Origin: Nemopilema nomurai
Taxonomy: Eukaryota > Cnidaria > Scyphozoa > Rhizostomeae > Rhizostomatidae
Assembly: GCA_003864495.1 (NCBI GenBank)
Contig: ML133428.1
Location: 2,485,009-2,549,008, forward strand
Direction: 5' to 3'
Length of the DNA stretch: 64,000 nucleotides
A model generated the notes under the pieces. The model had not been told where the DNA came from and searched no databases. It worked only from the letters and a program-made list of their open reading frames with translations. Position numbers and translations under genes: made by a program. Of the stretch, positions 58,401 through 64,000 are shown piece after piece (position 1 is the stretch's first letter; every line of letters begins with the position of its first letter).

Positions 58401-61400
58401 AGCATCGAACAACAAGCATTTGAACACAATCAACATTCGACACATCGCGAACTCGATCCGTACACATGGCACGGGCATTATGAATACGACCGTCAACTTC
58501 ACCTACCAATTTCTTCGCAAGAAATTCTACATCTTTTCGCAGTTCTTATATGACGAGCATATCAAGGCTAGACTTCTAAAGGTAAACCACTTTTGTTATT
58601 ATATTCTATGGCCCAACCTTTTTATGACTGATGCTCTAATTTCATTTTATGTTAAGCTTCCTGTCTTGTTACTATATGGTACTTGTGAAGCATTTTGCTC
58701 TGTTTAAACCCTTTGTCAAGTAGATTTCGTATAAAGTATATTTTATTGTCAGCCGATTTTGTGTAGAATAAATATTAAAATGCCAATGTAAAAGAGTTTC
58801 TACGAAACCACTAATGTTATAACTTGTGTTGTGTACAGAAGAAATAATGGTTTGTTTACTAATGTTTAAACCGCTTCTTTCGCACGAATATTTCCTGCTT
58901 TTTTGAAATGATTAATCTGTGTGGGAACGCACAGTAATCAGTTGGAATGATTGAATATTTCTAAGCGCATCAGATTTCGATGCTGTGACCCCGGGAAAAG
59001 GGGATTTGACTTCAAGTTGCATTTGTGACTATTTTCGTAGCAGGGGGGCATCGTTCTTTTAGCCTGTGTCTATAAGCTCTTTAATTCCCATGTCCTGAGA
59101 GAATTGCTAAGCAATTGTTTTTGTCTTCTCTTTGTGCGTCTTTGCCGCTGGCCATCTGCGTTTGAAACGCAAGGTAAAAGAAAGTTTGAGACCGGTGGCA
59201 AATAAAATAACATTATAGAGGACCAGCAGTTTATGAGGACAAGCACGCTACTATAGCTGCAAAAAATTTTAATGAAGATGCCTATATAACAATTTTTATT
59301 AATATGGAAGATGCCTCAAAATTTAAACGCGTGTTCGAAGGAATATCGCGCGTGTTCGAAGTATTTTTTCATACCCGTTTTTTGAAACCATGCACCTTTC
59401 AACATTTAAAATGCCCATTTTGACATTAAAGTTAAACCCACACAATCGGCAAAACTTTTTCTTCGTAGTTAACTGATTAAGAATATCGACCTTGGGGAGA
59501 ATTTAAGATGATATAAGTCTCACGATCGTGGTGTAATTGAGGCAATCCTTTTACTAATTTTGCCATCTAGCATTTCATATCGTTGCATTGTGCTTATAGA
59601 TTTCTTAAAAACACAATATATCATATACTGAATAATACGATATTATACGTTTATTTCTCAAAGGATATTCGATTTTTCAAAGAAACGCGGAACGAAACAG
59701 ACCAGAAGGCGAGTATTAACTTTGTTTTTGTTTCAAGATACTTTCCTTTCTTCTTTTATCACTACAATAGCCCGCATCTTTGTAGCATCTGAGACTTCTC
59801 CTGTAACACGAACTGTTACCCCCGTTGTAAGCCTCATTTCCAACAATCATTTTCAGTATCCGTTCGAAAGAGCAGAGAGCTTCAACCGGGGGATACGAAA
59901 ACTTGGGGTCGTGGATGGACAGAGCTACCTTGATCAGTTCCGGTTGCTCATCACTCAGATTGGTAAATCGTTGCTGTTGTTGTTCCCCTAAAATCTTTTT
60001 TATCATCTTAAGCAGAAGTAGCAGGAATAATTTCATACTATGATTGAATAAGATTATTATGTATCATGTTATGATGTAATATCTTATCTGTTGGATATAG
60101 TGCATTAAAATATCGTGCTATTTGCATGCTCCTCAAACTCCTTTTTACTATTTCAAACATATATAGAATGTATGTTAGTGTTAATTTTTAATCTATTCTA
60201 AATGTAGATTGTAATATGGCACATTATCTGCTGCAAATAGTGCATCATAATATTATCGTAATCTTATGTTTTACTGTGGGAAACTGATTCGAGCTTTCAA
60301 GTGAATTTCAATTTTGAATTATCAAACGATTCTGTTGGGCCAGATCACTAAAATGATGCCATTTGGTTATAAATAGGTTAATAGATTATTAAAATATATT
60401 AATCGATTGCTTTTTTATTTCTTAGGGAACGCAATGGGGTATATAAGGATGATCAGATCCGGTGGCCTACATTTTGTCAGTGATGCGGTGAGGTGCGTCG
60501 ATGTTTTTTTCTCTCTGGGCACAAAACAGGTTTAAATGTCGCGTGTTTTCGCCACGACACTGCCTTGATTCGTAGACGTTCATCCCTTGATGTTTCGCAG
60601 ATCATATCTGCGTATTGGTGCCCACGTATGTAAAAATGTTCGCAACTCATCGCTGGTCGGTCGCTCTTCCAGTGGTGCTTCTAAGGTCATCAGTCCGTTT
60701 TTCCGCGTTCGTCTTTCTTTCTGCAGCGTGGTAGTATTAAGCTCCTCCGCAGCTCAACCCAGGCCTCTTTCGCTAGCGATGGGAGTTGTCACTAGGCCTG
60801 AAAACAAAATAGTAGGAATAATCTAGGCGTACAGTGGTCAAGAATAAACAGAGATTGTGTTTCCCTTGCCGACAACTAGAGGTGGTTTGGATTCTGCCCC
60901 CTCCAGCATCTACACCCTCGTTACCCCACAAAATTGTAGTTATCTAAGAGTCATTGAAGCACTTAGAATGGTTGACGAATACTATTCGGACATTCGAGAA
61001 AATGGCTAGTTTAAAGTATCTTGCTTTACATGACACAAGATAAGTCTCAAGTAAGAAGCAACTATTTTGAAAGAGGCCGTAATTCATTTCTTATTGATGC
61101 TAAGTTGATGGCAGCAATTTACTTTTGTTTCCATCATCCAGATTTGTTCCTGACCTTGAAGATATTGTCTCCTTTGAAGAGCTGACAAAAGAGGCTAAAC
61201 TCGGCGAAGAAACCACAGATGCCTCAAAGTAGGCATAACTCTTTTGCCTTTGATTACTTATTTATAGCTGCTTGGTATTAAAAACCTGTGTTATTGTTTG
61301 TCGAGGTAATCTCTAGGTATTCATATTTTCTTTGACACCTGCCTGGTAATTTTGTTTTTGAGCCCCGTTTGTTTGGTAAAGCTAGTTGTTCCATTGCACC

Positions 61401-63899
61401 TGTTGTGTTCTGTTCTCTCCTGCATACGTGGTTCCCCTCTGAGTTTGCGGTCGATTCGATTGATTACCCCGCCTTGTGGTTATTCTTAGAGCACCGTCGT
61501 TTACACCTTCAATTAGTGAAAAGCAAAAGTGATTTATGTACTTGTATTTTAGGTTAATCGTCGAGAAAACATCTCCTTTTGACAAAATTCTCTCTAGATA
61601 AACAGAATTTCTTCATCGACACTGTTGTTCGTTCTATGAAAGAATTGGTATTTTCAACTCAGAATCAAACTGCTTTTTCTACCTACTGGCATGGCAGCCT
61701 TGAGCTTGTCCAGAAGGCACCTCACCCCCCTCCCTCAAATAGCAAAATTATTCCAGTATCGGGCCCCTCTTGTTAGCCTTCCTCGTAAATTGCATGTTTT
61801 TTGAGAGTTTATTTCTTTTGAAAAGTCACTTTATCATTCCCTTTCTTCTTTGCTTTTAGGAAAGTTGATGGGGTACTATCCGACCTAACGAAAAATTTTG
61901 CTGAAGGAACTGAATATTTCAAGGTAATTCTATCAATTCAAATTTTATACTTTATCTATTTATCTAATTCGTGTATCTATTATATAATTTATATTTGAAT
62001 ACTACTTGGCATTATTAATCTTCGATCATCATTATCCTTGGAACGTCTGTTGATACAAATTAATAATTCTGGCAACATAATTTTGTTACATTGAAAGTTT
62101 ATGCTTCAAATCGACCTTGATGAATATTTTATTTCTACCCAACTTATTCAACTTGTAGATGTTGGTGGACGTCTTTGCATCCCAATTTCGCGACTCAAAG
62201 AATATCCATCTGAAGAACTTCTACATTATTCTACCACCCTTGGTATGTATCCTCCCAACCTTTGACTTGTGGATTGTCACTTCTCTCCTCTGACCTTTGA
62301 TTACCTTATCGCTTTCGTCTGCAAAAACAGTTGTATTCTCTCACCATAACAGAATTTGATCTTTCTTTCAAATTGCCAACTAAAAATGGTGATGAACTTT
62401 TATATTGATCAACTCTTTGCATTATTCCTAAAATGTTCATGTTTTCACTATCTGCTGGTAATCTGATCTCAACCCCCCCTAGATATTGAATTTCATCGAG
62501 CACTCGATGAACAGCAAGGAGAAAATGAACAAGAAAAACAAGATTGGAGCTGGGTTTACCGACGATGGCTTCGTCATGGGGATCGCCTATATTCTGAAGC
62601 TACTGGATCAGTACAACGAGTTTGATGCCCTGCATTGGTTCCATTCTGTCAACGACAAATACAACAAGGAGAAGGTTAGCTTCCTTTATTGATGTTGATC
62701 CTTCTATCCTAGGTATACTATAGTATTTTCTATTTCTGCAAGCTATAGCGTCATCCGAATTGCGTTCGTATATGTTGGTTAAAGTAATGTGTAAGCACGT
62801 ATAACGCTGCTTATCAGATAATTATGTGGGATTAATCCTCCATTGTATCAGACGCAAAAATATCCTCTCAAGGACCCAAGGATTGTTTATAGAAAGTTTT
62901 TTATACAAAATGCAAGCATCGGCTACTCAATGGCAAGGATAGCATCTTGCTTGCATTTTGTCGATTGCCATGTCCAGACTATCTTATAAGTGTTATTTTG
63001 AGGAAAATTTGAAAATTTATTGTCAAGTATCAAAATAGTGTGATGTAGGCTCCGTCCACAAAGCGACAGAATTATTATTTTCTTCAGTTGATCTCTCTTC
63101 TTGTTCAGTATGCTCGTAGAACCATATTTCCCTTTGTCTGATACAGATCAAAACACCTAAAAGCTGCTGTGAATCTTGTTTCTTTCGATTTATTGTTCAC
63201 CCATGTCTTTGATTCGTTTTGACTCCAGCGAAACACTGTCACCAAAGCTCGCGAAGGAAAGGACGAGAAGCTGCAGCAAGCAACGAACCTGACTCTCAGA
63301 AGACTCAACGATTACCAAAGAGTAGTTTCGTATTACGCATGCTCCGTGGAGTTTCTGTTGTCTTCTTGATTATTATGTTCACTTTGGAGTTTAATGCTGG
63401 ATATATATTTCGTATCTTATACAGATTTCATGTATATGTTTGATTCTAACAGGAATGCATTTTTTTGAATTCTTATGAAATCCCAGTCATCCAACACCCT
63501 ATGAATTTGCGCAAGCCAATGTTTCTTTTATGCAAAGCTGTGCAGTTATATTCTATATTCTTATTTGTGATTTCGATTACAAGTAGATCTTGACATGACT
63601 AGAAAAGTTCGACTTAAATGTCGGGCCTGTATTCAGTAGTCTGTTGAACAGATTATCAGAACGATTCTTCTTGGAGCCTTTTCAATGGAAATCTCGGTAT
63701 ATCAGTGTGTGAACTTAGTCGCAGCTGAAGAGATTACTTATCAATGATTTGATTCCTGATACGACACTTTCACTTCCTTTTCCAGGAATTCGAATTGGTC
63801 TATTATTCACTTAGCAGCGCAAGAATATTCTTCAGAGCTGATAAGACCGCTGCGGAGGAGTCCGAGGAGAAATCCCAAAAGAGCAGTGCAGGTTCGTGA
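41547..63899 (+). CDS. WASHC4: WASHC4 (SWIP, KIAA1033) WASH complex subunit 4, 1,140 aa
   Basis: WASHC4 is a scaffold subunit of the WASH complex, which activates Arp2/3 on endosomes to drive retromer-dependent sorting. The gene is complete: 35 exons all join in phase to 1,140 codons plus TGA (human protein 1,173). The start [14 protein letters not shown] matches human DWEFDR, followed by [20 protein letters not shown]. Conservation is strongest in the C-terminal half, e.g. [40 protein letters not shown] and [15 protein letters not shown]. The C-terminus [16 protein letters not shown] ends after a short acidic tail, shorter than in human. Two introns begin with GC instead of GT. There is no transmembrane segment. 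The identity is certain; the last exon could alternatively splice at GCAG/gttcgt to an exon outside the window. Confidence 0.97.
45311..45428. mobile_element. Small MITE-like inverted repeat around a CTT tract
   Basis: Left arm TAGAGTTAGCTTTATATAAT then TGTCCTTCATAT; right arm, read inversely, TAGAGTTATATATGTCCTTTATAT. Both are flanked by TA, as in Tc1/mariner-type MITEs. The centre holds about eleven CTT units (45,344-45,376). It lies in WASHC4 intron 8. Confidence 0.55.
46936..53800 (+). CDS. WASHC4: WASHC4 exons 11-22
   Basis: Exons: 46936-47053, 48061-48364, 48958-49048, 49479-49604, 50133-50240, 50429-50470, 50775-50823, 51115-51170, 51686-51808, 52342-52404, 52895-53011, 53708-53800. 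They encode the middle: [117 protein letters not shown] and [16 protein letters not shown]. Exon 12 start was set at cctcaag/GTGAAAAT because it restores [11 protein letters not shown] in phase. Introns here are 0.1-1.9 kb. Confidence 0.95.
49225..49385. repeat. CAA/CAG-rich repeat with a ~48-bp tandem duplication
   Basis: In WASHC4 intron 13. Positions 49,272-49,320 and 49,321-49,368 are two copies of a unit starting CAACAGCAGCAACACGAGT and ending AACAAATTG, differing at about three positions, and a third copy begins at 49,369. The minus-strand Leu/Cys-rich open frames are by-products. Confidence 0.85.
53355..53407. repeat. Dispersed GATTGGTCA...AGCCAATCA repeat, copy B
   Basis: WASHC4 intron 21. 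Contains AGAAGGTG, GTGATTGGTCATTTACAGCC and AATCATACGCTCT, matching the copy at 23,235-23,288 along its whole length with scattered differences. Confidence 0.6.
54356..63899 (+). CDS. WASHC4: WASHC4 exons 23-35
   Basis: Exons: 54356-54431, 56606-56760, 57610-57684, 58387-58581, 59664-59708, 59857-59962, 60426-60492, 61142-61228, 61860-61923, 62159-62242, 62483-62674, 63229-63321, 63786-63899. They encode the most conserved part: [135 protein letters not shown] and [17 protein letters not shown]. Exon 27 ends CAGAAG/gcgagt, a second GC donor, fixed by phase and by the human junction K/YPF. Stop TGA at 63,897-63,899. Confidence 0.96.
55821..56055. repeat. 11-bp minisatellite (TAGTATCAATC)
   Basis: WASHC4 intron 23 holds about 20 units of TAGTATCAATC, degenerate at both ends and nearly perfect in the middle, with CGAGTATCAAT variants. 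No spacers, so not a CRISPR array. Confidence 0.9.
56497..56510. repeat. G14 homopolymer
   Basis: A run of 14 G shortly before WASHC4 exon 24. A complementary-type C11 run occurs at 18,029-18,039 in BAP1 intron 9. Length is uncertain in any assembly. Confidence 0.9.
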
Positions 63900-64000
63900 G
63901 CCTCCTTTTCGTCATTACCACCTTAATTGATAGTCTAAACCACTTTTCCTTAATCGAATGTTTAATCTCCAGCAGTTTTCTCCTATGGAATTAATACAGG

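Overview
This is a nuclear genome window from an invertebrate animal. Its genes are cut into many short exons by GT-AG introns of about 0.1-2.5 kb, the DNA is AT-rich, and the four recognisable proteins are close to their human counterparts (long stretches of WASHC4 are nearly identical). Together with the many small foldback repeats, this fits a slowly evolving animal, perhaps an anthozoan cnidarian; the species cannot be fixed from the sequence alone. The exon structures below were read by hand from splice sites, reading-frame phase and remembered family sequences.

Layout. (1) About 2,679-9,975, minus strand: NOL9, the polynucleotide 5'-kinase of rRNA processing. Nine exons are seen, with Walker A and B motifs; the 3' end was not found and may lie off the left edge. 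(2) 10,232-23,593, plus strand: BAP1, the nuclear H2A deubiquitinase, complete in 14 exons (608 residues), head to head with NOL9 with 256 bp between the start codons. (3) 25,058-27,957, minus strand: the 3' part of an unidentified gene for a single-pass membrane protein with a long proline- and arginine-rich tail. (4) 27,958-35,842: mostly gene-free, with repeats and a few doubtful open frames. (5) 35,843-40,817, minus strand: an ortholog of REDIC1 (C12orf40), a meiotic crossover protein, in six exons. (6) 41,547-63,899, plus strand: WASHC4 (SWIP), the WASH-complex subunit, complete in 35 exons (1,140 residues), head to head with REDIC1 with 729 bp between start codons.

The genes do not form one pathway: they serve ribosome biogenesis, chromatin deubiquitination, meiosis and endosomal actin assembly. 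The shared theme is architecture, with two divergent gene pairs that may share promoters.

Most interesting points: a SILK plus RVxF pair in BAP1 that looks like a docking module for protein phosphatase 1; a REDIC1 gene with the family's N-terminal signature and a tandem pair of TQT-like motifs; two apparent single-base frame breaks at homopolymers (in NOL9 and REDIC1) in otherwise conserved genes; two GC-AG introns in WASHC4; and several miniature inverted-repeat elements and dispersed repeat families.
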